This document shows positions 6,524 to 15,406 of a DNA stretch of 38,640 nt, in pieces. The stretch covers positions 1 to 38,640 of IMG/VR virus record IMGVR_UViG_3300036828_000180; one strand, 5' to 3'. A program made the position numbers and the translations under genes. The stretch comes from a virus. The notes below the pieces were generated by a model, which saw only the letters and a program-made list of their open reading frames with translations, had not been told where the DNA came from and searched no databases. Within the stretch, counting starts at the first letter, position 1; each line of letters starts with the position of its first letter.

Positions 6524-7893
6524 GCGAACTGCAAGTTTGTGTTAGCGTATACGTTCGACGCAATCTGCTCCAATGACTGTAGACCCGCATTCAGACTAGC
6601 CACTCCATCATTCAGCGCCGCTGCCTGCTGATCATGCGATAGGTCCTTATTGGTGATGATGTTCGATAGGTTGCTGAGCGCCTGATTGTAGAGTGTGGCC
6701 GCGCCCTGCGAGGTCTGGAGCAGCGTTTTGTTGGCGTTCGTGATGTTCTGAATCTGCATGTTGATCGCGCCGTTTGTCTGAATGTTCGCGAGGCTGCCTT
6801 GGTTCTGCAAATTCTGTACCGTTATCTTGTTGGCGTTATCCAGAGCCGCTATGGCCTGCGCCGATTGCGTCTGCTGCTGCGCCACAGAAAGCGCCGTGTT
6901 CCCCTGGATTTGCGCGATCTGCTGCGCTGATGCGTTGTTCACTGCGGCGAGCGCCGCCGTTGCCTGCGCCGAGCGCTGCTGCACCGTCAATTGCGTGTTG
7001 GAGCTCAGATCTCCGAGATACTTCTGCATAGAGGTCTGCAGGCCGGTGACTGCGAGATTCGTCGCGTCCTGCTTGTCCTGGATCGAAAGATTTGTGGAGG
7101 CATTCAGATGCGCGATCAGTTGCGCCGATGCTGTAGATTTATCCTCGATCGACAATTGAGTGTTGGCATTCAGCTGCGCGACGAATTGCTGCGTAGCCGA
7201 TTGTTTGTCCTGGATCGATAGCTGCGTGTTGGCATTAAGGTTCGCGATGAACTGTTGCGATGCATTATTTACCGCGGCGAGGTCCTTCGCCCCGGCAAGC
7301 TGTTGCGCGACCTGCATCGATTGGTTGGTCGCAGCGGCGTTGCTCTGATTGACCGCCGTCCCGAGTTGAGCATTTGCCAATGCCGCGGCGTTCTGCGCCG
7401 TCACCGTGTTGGTCATCGCCTGGTTGTAGACATTCGCGTCTGCCGTCGCGATCGGCGTGGCGGCGGAATAGAGCGCCGACTGCCCCGCCGTGACGCCCAT
7501 GCTGGAGTTGATCAGCCCCCTTTGATTCATAATATTCCTAGCGTTCGCCTCGGCCTGCTGCATAAGCGGCGAGCCTGACGCTATAATATTTGAAATCTGG
7601 CCGGAGACCGTCTGGTCAGGCTTGACGGTGAACGGGTTGGCGGTGGCGGTCGCGGCGGTGGCCTGTGCCGGCGTGTAGGGCGTCACAGAGGCCCCGCCGA
7701 CGGTCTGCGGTGTTGTGGCAGGGGTAGCCCCGGCCGGCGCTCCAGGAGCCGCTGTGGCGGTCTGGGGGGCGGTATTTATCAATCCGGTCGGCGCCGGCAC
7801 CGCAAGCGGGTTCGGCACACCCGGCATGCCCGGCGGTGGGATAGGCGGCGGGACGGTGGGAGCGTTGATCCCCGGTTGCAAAGAGCCCGACAT
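6520..7893 (-). CDS. Internal virion protein with 22-residue repeats
   Basis: A 457-residue protein. Residues 1-95 are Pro/Ala/Thr-rich; 100-165 contain a conserved-looking block (NQRGLINSSMGVTAGQSAL) that I recognise from podovirus internal virion proteins. From residue 210 three near-identical 22-residue units follow (LNANTQLSIQDKQ, LNANTQLSIEDKS, LNASTNLSIQDKQ), then degenerate copies to about 360, all predicted to be helical and Gln/Asn-rich. There is no signal peptide. The long repeat rod and the position before other ejection proteins suggest that it is packaged and injected. The exact function is unknown. Confidence 0.75.
   Translation of the reverse strand: MSGSLQPGINAPTVPPPIPPPGMPGVPNPLAVPAPTGLINTAPQTATAAPGAPAGATPATTPQTVGGASVTPYTPAQATAATATANPFTVKPDQTVSGQISNIIASGSPLMQQAEANARNIMNQRGLINSSMGVTAGQSALYSAATPIATADANVYNQAMTNTVTAQNAAALANAQLGTAVNQSNAAATNQSMQVAQQLAGAKDLAAVNNASQQFIANLNANTQLSIQDKQSATQQFVAQLNANTQLSIEDKSTASAQLIAHLNASTNLSIQDKQDATNLAVTGLQTSMQKYLGDLSSNTQLTVQQRSAQATAALAAVNNASAQQIAQIQGNTALSVAQQQTQSAQAIAALDNANKITVQNLQNQGSLANIQTNGAINMQIQNITNANKTLLQTSQGAATLYNQALSNLSNIITNKDLSHDQQAAALNDGVASLNAGLQSLEQIASNVYANTNLQFA
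7069..7266 (-). repeat. 66-bp coding tandem repeat, three units
   Basis: Three consecutive 66-base units encode the 22-residue repeats at residues 210-275 of the internal virion protein; further, more diverged units lie downstream in the gene. Confidence 0.75.
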
Positions 7894-7973
7894 TATAGGA
7901 TACTCTGCGGGCTGACACCGCGCTGTAACGCGATGCCAACCCTAACCATCATAGCTAGGTAAGTAGCACATAG

Positions 7974-8468
7974 ATGGCTGCCCATAAGAATACCCCGGAA
8001 AACTTTTGGAGCAAGGTCAGGATTAGCCAGCCAGACGAGTGCTGGCCGTGGCTCGCAGGCAGTAACAAGGGTGGATACGGGAAGATAAAGTGGCATAGCG
8101 TTGATTACGGAGCGCATCGGATTGCATACGAGCTTGCGAATGGAGAAACCCTCGGACGAGGCGTAAGAGGTTACAGTCCGAGCGCCATTTGCGTCTTGCA
8201 CAGTTGCGATAATCGTCTTTGCTGTAACCCGGCTCATCTCTGGCTCGGCACAGCCCTTGACAATGTTCGAGACCGCCACTCCAAAAACAGAACACGCACA
8301 CCACAAGGTAGCGCCCATGGCCACGCAAAACTGACTGAGGCTGATATTCCGAAAATTAGAACGTGCTTTACAGCTGGCAATACTCAACTGCGAATCGCAG
8401 AAGCTTTCGGCGTTTCCGAGGGAACAATAAACGATATCAAAAGAGGCATTACGTGGCGTCATGTTTGA
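7974..8468 (+). CDS. HNH homing-type endonuclease
   Basis: A 164-residue protein on the strand opposite to the virion genes. An N-terminal module (ECWPWLAGSNKGGYG, then AHRIAYELANG) precedes an HNH core at 74-93, VLHSCDNRLCCNPAHLWLGT, with His76, Asn85 and His88 as likely metal or catalytic residues. The C-terminus (about 115-164) contains a DNA-binding helix-turn-helix (LRIAEAFGVSEGTINDIKRG), as in phage intron-type nucleases. AGGTAAG lies 13 bases before the ATG. It fills the gap between the tail-fibre gene (stop at 8474) and the next virion gene, so it is a free-standing selfish endonuclease by layout. Confidence 0.88.
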   Translation: MAAHKNTPENFWSKVRISQPDECWPWLAGSNKGGYGKIKWHSVDYGAHRIAYELANGETLGRGVRGYSPSAICVLHSCDNRLCCNPAHLWLGTALDNVRDRHSKNRTRTPQGSAHGHAKLTEADIPKIRTCFTAGNTQLRIAEAFGVSEGTINDIKRGITWRHV

Positions 8469-8473
8469 GCCGC

Positions 8474-10321
8474 TCATGTGCCGCGCGCCTCTAGCGCCGC
8501 GATGCGACCCAATGCCACTTGCAGAGCCTTGGTCAGAAATGCCAGATCTGGATTGTGATCTCTCACTAGCTTATGCGAATCCATGGCGTAACCATCGCCT
8601 TTGGCATAGCGCTCATCTTCCGATGGCACCTGTGCAACCGCTATGTGACGACCTCGAGAAATATCCTCCTGGGCCACGAAGCCGGCCGTTTGTTTTCCGT
8701 CCATGACGAAGTGCCGTGGCCGTCCGTTGATTACCCAATCGAGCGCCTCTTGATCGGAGACGTCGCGGATCTCGGTCTTCGCGCGCTCATCCGACATTGC
8801 ATAGTATGCAAACGCGACAACCACTCTGGCACAATTCAGCGAAAAGTTCACAGGGCCAGTAGAACCTAATCCGACCCCAGTCGAAGCTAGGTATGCGGCA
8901 CCACTCACCGAGCCCACCGTTGATCCACTGATCGTCACACTTCCGCTGAAGCCCCCACTCGTGGCGCCGATCGGCCCGGAGAAGTTGCCGCCGGACCTCG
9001 GCATATAGGTCGACAAGACATCGGCACTTTTCGCAAAACCGGACGGGAAATTTGTGCTCGGAATAGCGCCCAGGTCGAGACCGGCCACTTGACACTTCAG
9101 AGCTAGCCCCGACCAGCCGATATAGAGCTTGGACGTGGTCTGATCGGTGCCGCCGCCCTGCTGGATCGGGGTGAACCCGAGCGCATCCTGCTTGCCATTA
9201 AGGGCGTCTCCAATCTGCGCTGCGGTCTGAAAGCCCGATGGATTGCTCGCAGGATATAGCGACAGGTCCGTGGGATGCGTGTGGTCACCCCTGGAGTATC
9301 GAAGCGATACCCCCGGCACGCCGGATCCGTCCATCAGTGGCGCGGCGTTCGACGCCTGTCCTGCAACAAAGGCAGTTGTCGCAATAGAGTTGGTGGAGTC
9401 GTCTGTTACTCTGGTGGGTGCGGTAGGATTTCCGGTCAGTGCCGGCGAGGAAATCACCGAGATCAGGTTGCCGGCGACCTGGATGTTTGCGCCCCCGGTC
9501 AGCGACGTCGCCGAGTTCATCTGTGAAAACGTGATGGCCGTTGTCCCGACCGTCACGGCTCCTGTCGGATTGCACAGCCAATTCGTATTGGCGTTGGTGC
9601 CGCCACCGGAGTGTATCGGCACGAACGCGCCGGTGAACTCCGCCGCTTGATCCATGCTGGTATGGCGTGTCAGCACGTAGGCCACGCCAGCAGTTCCGGC
9701 CGTCGTCACGGTGTATAGGCCGTTGTTCGCCTGCGCTGATTCGTTCTTGACGAGCACCACATTATTAAGCGCTAGAGCGATGCCGTCGACCGTAAGTATT
9801 CCGACACCAGTAGCAGTCAGGGTAGCGCCGACTCCTGCGGTACCATTGGCATAATTGTTCGCCGGCAGGGCCGTGGTGGTCGCGGCGTCAGCGGTAGGCT
9901 TGATCTGCATCCCGGTGCCAAGGCCGTCCACGTAATTCTTGGTTGCTGCATCGGTGGCTGCTGCCGGGGTCGCTAGGTTGGTGATCTTGTTGTTGCCCAT
10001 CGAAAAGTCGCCGGTCGGCGTCGCCAGTTGCTCCGGCCGTGTGGTCAGGACGAATGCAGTGGTTGCTATCTGTGTCCCAGAGACACCGTTCTCCGAAGTC
10101 GGGGCAGTTGGGATCCCGGTAAGATGCGGCGACGCAAGGGGCGCAAGCAAAGCCTCTGCCGCGAGTGCGCGCGCATTCTCTGTCGTTGCTCCGCTGCCGA
10201 TTATGCCCTCAACCGCGTCGAACGCAGCCTGCAGACTCGTGAACTCGCCGCGTACCAGCGCCGACAATCCCTTGGAGTGGGAAGCGGGGTTGCCGCTTGG
10301 CGTATAGTATTGATTGGTCAC
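8474..10321 (-). CDS. Tail fibre with C-terminal S74 chaperone domain
   Basis: A 615-residue protein with a GTG start after AAGGAGACCAACTC, a strong ribosome site. Residues 1-130 include fibre-type repeats (SPHLTGIPTAPT, IATTAFV). A Gly/Thr/Asn-rich shaft follows, with a second SPALTGNPTAPT/IATTAFV copy near 295-325. The C-terminal 106 residues begin SDERAKTEIRDV (Ser510, Lys515), the dyad and motif of the peptidase S74 intramolecular chaperone, which helps trimerise the fibre and then cleaves itself off before Ser510. The chaperone ends in a helical FLTKALQVALGRIAALEA. This is probably a receptor-binding fibre next to the tailspike. Confidence 0.87.
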   Translation of the reverse strand: MTNQYYTPSGNPASHSKGLSALVRGEFTSLQAAFDAVEGIIGSGATTENARALAAEALLAPLASPHLTGIPTAPTSENGVSGTQIATTAFVLTTRPEQLATPTGDFSMGNNKITNLATPAAATDAATKNYVDGLGTGMQIKPTADAATTTALPANNYANGTAGVGATLTATGVGILTVDGIALALNNVVLVKNESAQANNGLYTVTTAGTAGVAYVLTRHTSMDQAAEFTGAFVPIHSGGGTNANTNWLCNPTGAVTVGTTAITFSQMNSATSLTGGANIQVAGNLISVISSPALTGNPTAPTRVTDDSTNSIATTAFVAGQASNAAPLMDGSGVPGVSLRYSRGDHTHPTDLSLYPASNPSGFQTAAQIGDALNGKQDALGFTPIQQGGGTDQTTSKLYIGWSGLALKCQVAGLDLGAIPSTNFPSGFAKSADVLSTYMPRSGGNFSGPIGATSGGFSGSVTISGSTVGSVSGAAYLASTGVGLGSTGPVNFSLNCARVVVAFAYYAMSDERAKTEIRDVSDQEALDWVINGRPRHFVMDGKQTAGFVAQEDISRGRHIAVAQVPSEDERYAKGDGYAMDSHKLVRDHNPDLAFLTKALQVALGRIAALEARGT

Positions 10322-10333
10322 GAGTTGGTCTCC

Positions 10334-12652
10334 TTAGACGCGCATCCCGCGCCGCAGACTGTAGTGATGAATGATGCTGTTGATCGTATAAGACGCGATA
10401 TAGTTGGTTCCCGATGCGACAGTGACTCGCACGTTCTCGGCCGTGCCGGTCTCATCAACATCGGTCGGAAACAACCCGCTGCCATCCCACGTGAATTCGT
10501 CCCACGCGAAGTCGTCCCAGAATGGCATCTCGCCAATGTTGAGCGTCGCTGTCACGTCGGGCAGCTGTGCGATCTGGTTGGAGTTGTAGCCCAACTGATA
10601 TCCGTACTGGATCTGCGCGTAGTTATCGCCCTGCACCTCGATTGATGCGGCGCGGAACCGCTTCAGGATGCGTGGCGACTTGATTGCATCCCATGCCGTC
10701 TGGAAATAGGCATCGATAGCCTTTCCGTCGAAGCTGGTGCCGCGGTCGAGTTGATAGACAAAGCCGCTCATGCTGCCGGCATATGTCGCCTCGTCGTCTG
10801 TAGTGAGCTTCGTATTGTCAACGCAGGTCATGGTATCTGGGAATAGCGCCAGCCCGGCACCGAGGTATTGCTGGTTCAGCACCGTGCAGTAGAGCGCATA
10901 GCCGTCGCCGAAGAACAGCCGATACTGCGACCTCTCGCGGCTAACCGAGGAGGCAACCAGATTGCCGCGCTCGCGGGCGATGAATGGCAGGATGTTCTTG
11001 GTCAGCGTGGTCGGGAGAAAGTTGCCCCAGTTCAGCGTGGTCTTCAACGTCACCACACCGAGGTCATCAAGAAAGAACGTGTCGAACAGGTTCTGGATGC
11101 TGTACGGCACCGCCCCGATCCCTGTATTGAACGCAACGAAGTTGAAGGTATCCGGCGATGTGCCATAAAGGAACGCAGAGTTATTGTGCAGAAACACACC
11201 AAGCGTCGCTGTGGTCTGGCTACCTGGCAGCGTGATCATGCCGGTGACGGTGTCGCCTGTCGCGATCTCTCCGGCACCGTCCACCGCTGACCACTTGAAC
11301 GGGTTGCCGGCCGCGCAAAAGAACAGCGAGGCAGCCTCCGCGAGAAATAGGAAGTTCTTGTGGTACGCGATGTGCAACGGGTGATCTGCAACCAATCCGG
11401 TGTCGATCGGCGCCAGCGTCTCGCCATCGAACTCGAATGCCTTGTTGACGCCATCGCAGCCATAGATGCGGCGGGTGATCAACTGGCCGGAGAAATTGCA
11501 CTTGACGAATTCGAACCGGCCGCCAGCCACCATGCTGATTGGTTTCTGCACGTCCGACAGCGTCACCGCAGCACCGCTGGTCGTGGTAGCCGCGCCGGCC
11601 GCGAAATTTCCGCCGGCTGGCGCGGTGACGACGAACTGGCCGACCGCGGTCCCTGTCCATGCGCCGGATTGCCACATCACCCGCTTGATCGTCGCCGTCA
11701 CCCCGCCTTGCGTCAGGGTGTCGCCATCGAGCGGCACCGCAGTGCCGCCTGCGGTGAATGCCACGGTGTTGAAGTACGGTACCAGCACCCATCCGAGCGG
11801 GCTGGCGCGATAGAGCCGCGCCACGAGCCCGTCATTGTCAGCACGAAAGGCAAAGAGTTTGTCAACGCCATCATATGCCATAGAGACGACGCCAAGCACG
11901 GGGCCGACGCCAGGCACAGCGCTGATCCGCGCGCGATAGACATCAGCGGCGGCTGCGACGTAGACCGCATCGGTCTGCGAATCGACAGGGAACATCTGCG
12001 GCGTCGCATTCCCAAGCACGCCGAATCCTGTCAAAACAGCCGGAAGCGTCTGTGTGATCAACTCGGCGCCAATAGGCCCACCCCCAGGCAATAACCCGAT
12101 CTGCGCTGGAGGGTTTGTGACGATCGGCGCGCGCGCGTCCCCCAGCAGTAGTTGGCTTGTCTCATCGAACTGCCCAGCGACCTGCGTCAGCACGAGATAG
12201 GGAACAGGCGACGGGACGACGGCAGCAATCAGTCCTGATGAGCCAGTTGCTGGCTGCGAAACAACCTGACCGATGCTAGGTCGCCCAGAGATCGTCTTAG
12301 AAGCCGACTCGAAGTCAGGCCCGAAATCGCTGTCGAAATCGGCCGGCTGTGTGAACCCGACCGGATCGCCAAGCACGCCGCCGCCAGTGATAACTTGCAC
12401 GATGGTGTAACTCGCCGTGGATGGCGATGGATGACCGTCGGTTCGCTCGTAGCCGGCAATGCGCGTGTATCCGCCGAACTGCGCCACCTCAAAGTTGAGC
12501 ACATCATGCAGCGCGCCAGGCGGAAGCCGCAGCGGCGGCGTGGTGAGGTCAAGGCCACCGGGGAACGTCTGGCCCTGCGGATTTGTCCCATGGCCCAGCT
12601 GCGTCTGAGTGTATTTGACCTGCGGCCATTGCTGTTTTGCGACGGCGTTCAT
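10334..12652 (-). CDS. Tail nozzle / stabilisation-type structural protein
   Basis: A 772-residue protein starting MNAVAKQQWPQVKY; the ATG at 12652 lies 4 bases after the tailspike stop and is preferred over an in-frame start inside the tailspike gene. The N-terminal block GGLDLTTPP (32-40), then NFEV and GGYTRIAGYERTDG (to about 73), recurs in podovirus proteins that occupy the tail-tube or nozzle slot. The rest is beta-rich, as expected for a propeller-like tail protein, with DPF-like loops (MPFWDDFAWDEFTWDGSG) near the C-terminus. The nozzle assignment is inferred from the N-terminal pattern, size and position between tailspike and fibre; it may instead be a general stabilisation protein. 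Confidence 0.62.
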   Translation of the reverse strand: MNAVAKQQWPQVKYTQTQLGHGTNPQGQTFPGGLDLTTPPLRLPPGALHDVLNFEVAQFGGYTRIAGYERTDGHPSPSTASYTIVQVITGGGVLGDPVGFTQPADFDSDFGPDFESASKTISGRPSIGQVVSQPATGSSGLIAAVVPSPVPYLVLTQVAGQFDETSQLLLGDARAPIVTNPPAQIGLLPGGGPIGAELITQTLPAVLTGFGVLGNATPQMFPVDSQTDAVYVAAAADVYRARISAVPGVGPVLGVVSMAYDGVDKLFAFRADNDGLVARLYRASPLGWVLVPYFNTVAFTAGGTAVPLDGDTLTQGGVTATIKRVMWQSGAWTGTAVGQFVVTAPAGGNFAAGAATTTSGAAVTLSDVQKPISMVAGGRFEFVKCNFSGQLITRRIYGCDGVNKAFEFDGETLAPIDTGLVADHPLHIAYHKNFLFLAEAASLFFCAAGNPFKWSAVDGAGEIATGDTVTGMITLPGSQTTATLGVFLHNNSAFLYGTSPDTFNFVAFNTGIGAVPYSIQNLFDTFFLDDLGVVTLKTTLNWGNFLPTTLTKNILPFIARERGNLVASSVSRERSQYRLFFGDGYALYCTVLNQQYLGAGLALFPDTMTCVDNTKLTTDDEATYAGSMSGFVYQLDRGTSFDGKAIDAYFQTAWDAIKSPRILKRFRAASIEVQGDNYAQIQYGYQLGYNSNQIAQLPDVTATLNIGEMPFWDDFAWDEFTWDGSGLFPTDVDETGTAENVRVTVASGTNYIASYTINSIIHHYSLRRGMRV

Positions 12653-12656
12653 CGGC

Positions 12657-14696
12657 TTACCACTGCCACGGCCGCAGCGATATGGTGACCGGCTGGCCAT
12701 CGGTCGTGTTCGGATAGCTCGTACACATACCGACAACCGGCGTCGTCACGTCATTCGGCCCCGTTGCCGCGACCACGCGCCCGCTCGCCGCCGTCCTGAC
12801 CGCCGCGCCACGATTGATCGTGCCGCTGGCGATACCGTTCACGCGCCCCCGCGTTGCGACGATGATGTTGTTGTTGCCGACGCTCTGCCATGAGGCCATG
12901 CATACGCCGAGCGGATATTCCGTGGCCGATCCGGTGCTGAGAAGGCCCTGGTTATAGGCTTGACAGACGAAACTGCCGGCGACGAATGTGTTACCAGCGC
13001 CCCAGACTGGACCTCCCTCCCAGTTAAACGAAATTAGCCTCATGCCATCGTTGCCGCCGGAGAAGAACGGCAAATTGGCGCTGTTACAATTGGATATGAG
13101 TTGGTCGATGTCTCCCTGGATCGAGCAATTAGACATATTCTGCACGCTCCAGAGTCCAGTCGCGCCCGGTGTCCACAACCCCCCGACGCCGAGTTCCTTA
13201 ATGTGGAAATCGATCGTGAGCCAGGCTTGTATCATCGAGCTTTGATCCATGCCCGCCAGTTTGGCGGTGGGATACCAAGGCCCGAATTGCGGGCGCACCA
13301 TGGTCGTGTTCGCGATAATAACTGTATGATTGCCAATCCCTGGCCGGTCATCCCCGATCGCGGCATTGCCGGGAAGCTCGAACTGCGGCTCAATCAGATA
13401 GCAGTTATCGAACAGTATCGCATTGTCCGGATTTCCGTTGTTCGTTTCCTTGTATGCACAATAGGGGGATGCGCCGAACAACGGCTTATTGAATTGTATT
13501 TTGAGGATCGCTGCCTTATGCGAAGCAGCAATGGCGGCCATCGCGCACGGCCCGAGTATCCACTTGTCTAGAACCTGATCGCCGTAGAGACCCATATTGA
13601 TTTCGTCCCAATAGGCCCCATAGTAACAATTCACGCACTGGACGCGGCTAAGTTGCGCCTGATCGCCAACCATGGCGATACCGGCATAGAATCCGTTTAT
13701 CATCACATCATCGACTTTGCGCCGCGCCGCCCAGCCGATTCCGGAAAGATTGCAATTCTTGACGCCATAGGTCCATGACTGGCCAGGTCCGTGCATGGTA
13801 AACCCCCGGAACCACCCGGCACTGCCGTTCCCGGCTGTTCGGTTGGCACAACTGATAGCGAATGCACCGTTCGCCGTCGTTCCGTGATCGGTAGACCACC
13901 TGAGCCGCACGCATTCCGAGCCGGCGCCGACGAGGCTCACGCCACCGCGTCCATCCCGCTCGGTCTGATCGGGAAACTGGGAGATGAGCTGATCGAACTC
14001 ATATGCTCCGGGAGGTAACATCACCGCGCCGCCACCGGCCGCCGTCGCTGCCCCCTTGGCGGCTTCAATGGCCAGCCAGTCTATCTCATTTGTCGTAGCA
14101 GTAATAGCTGCAACACCCGTTAATGTGCGCCACTGTGCCGCTGTAAAACCGGAAGTGTTTGTTCCATTCCAGGCTGTTATACTTGACAACGGATGGCTGG
14201 CGCCATCGCCGATCGAGCCAAATTCGGTGATGCGGAACAGCGACGTCCGAACGCCGACATAAGCTTTCATCTGATCCAAGGTGAGCGATCCGCCCGTCCC
14301 GGCCGGCAACGCTGCGAACTCCGCAGACAACGCGCCGAACTGGGTAGACAGGTCGCCGAACTGCGCCGAAATAGTGCCGTATTGCGCTGAAAGGTCATTG
14401 AGTTGCCCTGCGGTGACGGTGAAGAAAACCGTGGCAGAGCCGGACAGGTTAATCTTCGCTCCGCCGAGCGATGACGCTTCGACCGTATCGCGACTGAAGC
14501 TCCCGGAATTGAATGTGCCGCGGCCGGTCTCCCAGGCGGACGTGCCATCGATCGCGGTATATCCGCTGCTGTCGCCGTTCAGAAAGCCGGCGAGCGGCGG
14601 TGTCTGATAGCCGGCAAGCGCGGCACCGACCGCGATCGTGTCAGTTCCTGTCGTGACCGTATGAAACCAGACGCGATCGCTGTACTTGATGCTCAT
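12657..14696 (-). CDS. Tailspike, parallel beta-helix type
   Basis: A 679-residue protein; its ATG overlaps the adaptor stop (ATGA). Residues 1-95 form a virion-attachment-like domain (RVWFHTVTTGTDTIAVGAAL, WETGRGTFNSGSFSRDTV). Residues 99-130 hold four heptads (LSAQYGT, ISAQFGD, LSTQFGA, LSAEFAA) that should make a trimeric coiled coil. EFGSIGDGA (158-166) is the usual entry to a pectate-lyase-like beta-helix, and the following 400 residues have the short strands and Asn/Gly turns of that fold. The C-terminus is a small beta domain ending VTISLRPWQW. It probably binds or degrades a surface polysaccharide; catalytic residues cannot be assigned by eye. Confidence 0.82.
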   Translation of the reverse strand: MSIKYSDRVWFHTVTTGTDTIAVGAALAGYQTPPLAGFLNGDSSGYTAIDGTSAWETGRGTFNSGSFSRDTVEASSLGGAKINLSGSATVFFTVTAGQLNDLSAQYGTISAQFGDLSTQFGALSAEFAALPAGTGGSLTLDQMKAYVGVRTSLFRITEFGSIGDGASHPLSSITAWNGTNTSGFTAAQWRTLTGVAAITATTNEIDWLAIEAAKGAATAAGGGAVMLPPGAYEFDQLISQFPDQTERDGRGGVSLVGAGSECVRLRWSTDHGTTANGAFAISCANRTAGNGSAGWFRGFTMHGPGQSWTYGVKNCNLSGIGWAARRKVDDVMINGFYAGIAMVGDQAQLSRVQCVNCYYGAYWDEINMGLYGDQVLDKWILGPCAMAAIAASHKAAILKIQFNKPLFGASPYCAYKETNNGNPDNAILFDNCYLIEPQFELPGNAAIGDDRPGIGNHTVIIANTTMVRPQFGPWYPTAKLAGMDQSSMIQAWLTIDFHIKELGVGGLWTPGATGLWSVQNMSNCSIQGDIDQLISNCNSANLPFFSGGNDGMRLISFNWEGGPVWGAGNTFVAGSFVCQAYNQGLLSTGSATEYPLGVCMASWQSVGNNNIIVATRGRVNGIASGTINRGAAVRTAASGRVVAATGPNDVTTPVVGMCTSYPNTTDGQPVTISLRPWQW

Positions 14697-15406
14697 GCTA
14701 AACTTCCGCCAAATGTAACGCGTGGGGCACGAAGGGCTTGAAGCTGAGCATACATGCCGGCGTTTTCCTCCGACCCTCGCTCCCACACCTCGGGCGCACT
14801 CTCGTACCGCCCATATTTCAACATTGTCCGATACACGATCAGCATGTGGAAGCGCGACGGCATGCCGGCCGGCACATCCATGTCATTCACCATCTGCGAC
14901 GGCGCGACGAAGTAGTCGCCTGTCACGGTGTACTGATCGTTCGGCGGAGGGCCGAGATTGAGCGAGTTGTCCGGCCCGACCGCAATGGCGACTGGCCGCG
15001 TCTGCACCATCCGCATCGCGCCGTACATGTAGCTGTCGCGCCATGAGTCAAACGGGATGTCGGTGAGGTAGGTCTCCGCCCGGAAGCCGACTGACGTCGG
15101 GAACACGCGGAACGTCCCCCGGTCCCATTTGCCGAAAACCGGCTCCAGGTCATCGCCGAGCGGATAACTCGCCTGACCTGCGGTCGTCGGGAACTCAATG
15201 CCGGACCCGAGCAGGTTGGAAGCGCGCATCCACCCCCAGTCGTCGTGGTCACACTGAATATCCGTCCAACCGTCGTTTATCCAATTTATTATACGCCCCA
15301 AACTGCCAGTTGCTCCGACTACAGTAGGCAGAGCCGCTTGGATGGCTGAGCCGCTCGCGACACCGCATTCCACGGCAGCCCGCCTCGCCAACTCTAAGAA
15401 AGTCAT
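14693..15406 (-). CDS. Head-tail adaptor-like protein
   Basis: A 237-residue protein; its ATG overlaps the stop of the Ala-rich gene (ATGA). The N-terminus (MTFLELARRAAVECGVASG, then VVGATGSLGRIINWINDGWT) is a pattern I recognise from podovirus adaptor proteins that sit between portal and tail. Further blocks are DDWGWMRASNLL, the strand-rich centre YPLGDDLEPVFGKWDRGTF, and a C-terminal helix MLIVYRTMLKYGRYESAPEV. It is followed by tailspike and nozzle-like genes, consistent with a neck or adaptor role. Confidence 0.68.
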   Translation of the reverse strand: MTFLELARRAAVECGVASGSAIQAALPTVVGATGSLGRIINWINDGWTDIQCDHDDWGWMRASNLLGSGIEFPTTAGQASYPLGDDLEPVFGKWDRGTFRVFPTSVGFRAETYLTDIPFDSWRDSYMYGAMRMVQTRPVAIAVGPDNSLNLGPPPNDQYTVTGDYFVAPSQMVNDMDVPAGMPSRFHMLIVYRTMLKYGRYESAPEVWERGSEENAGMYAQLQALRAPRVTFGGSLA

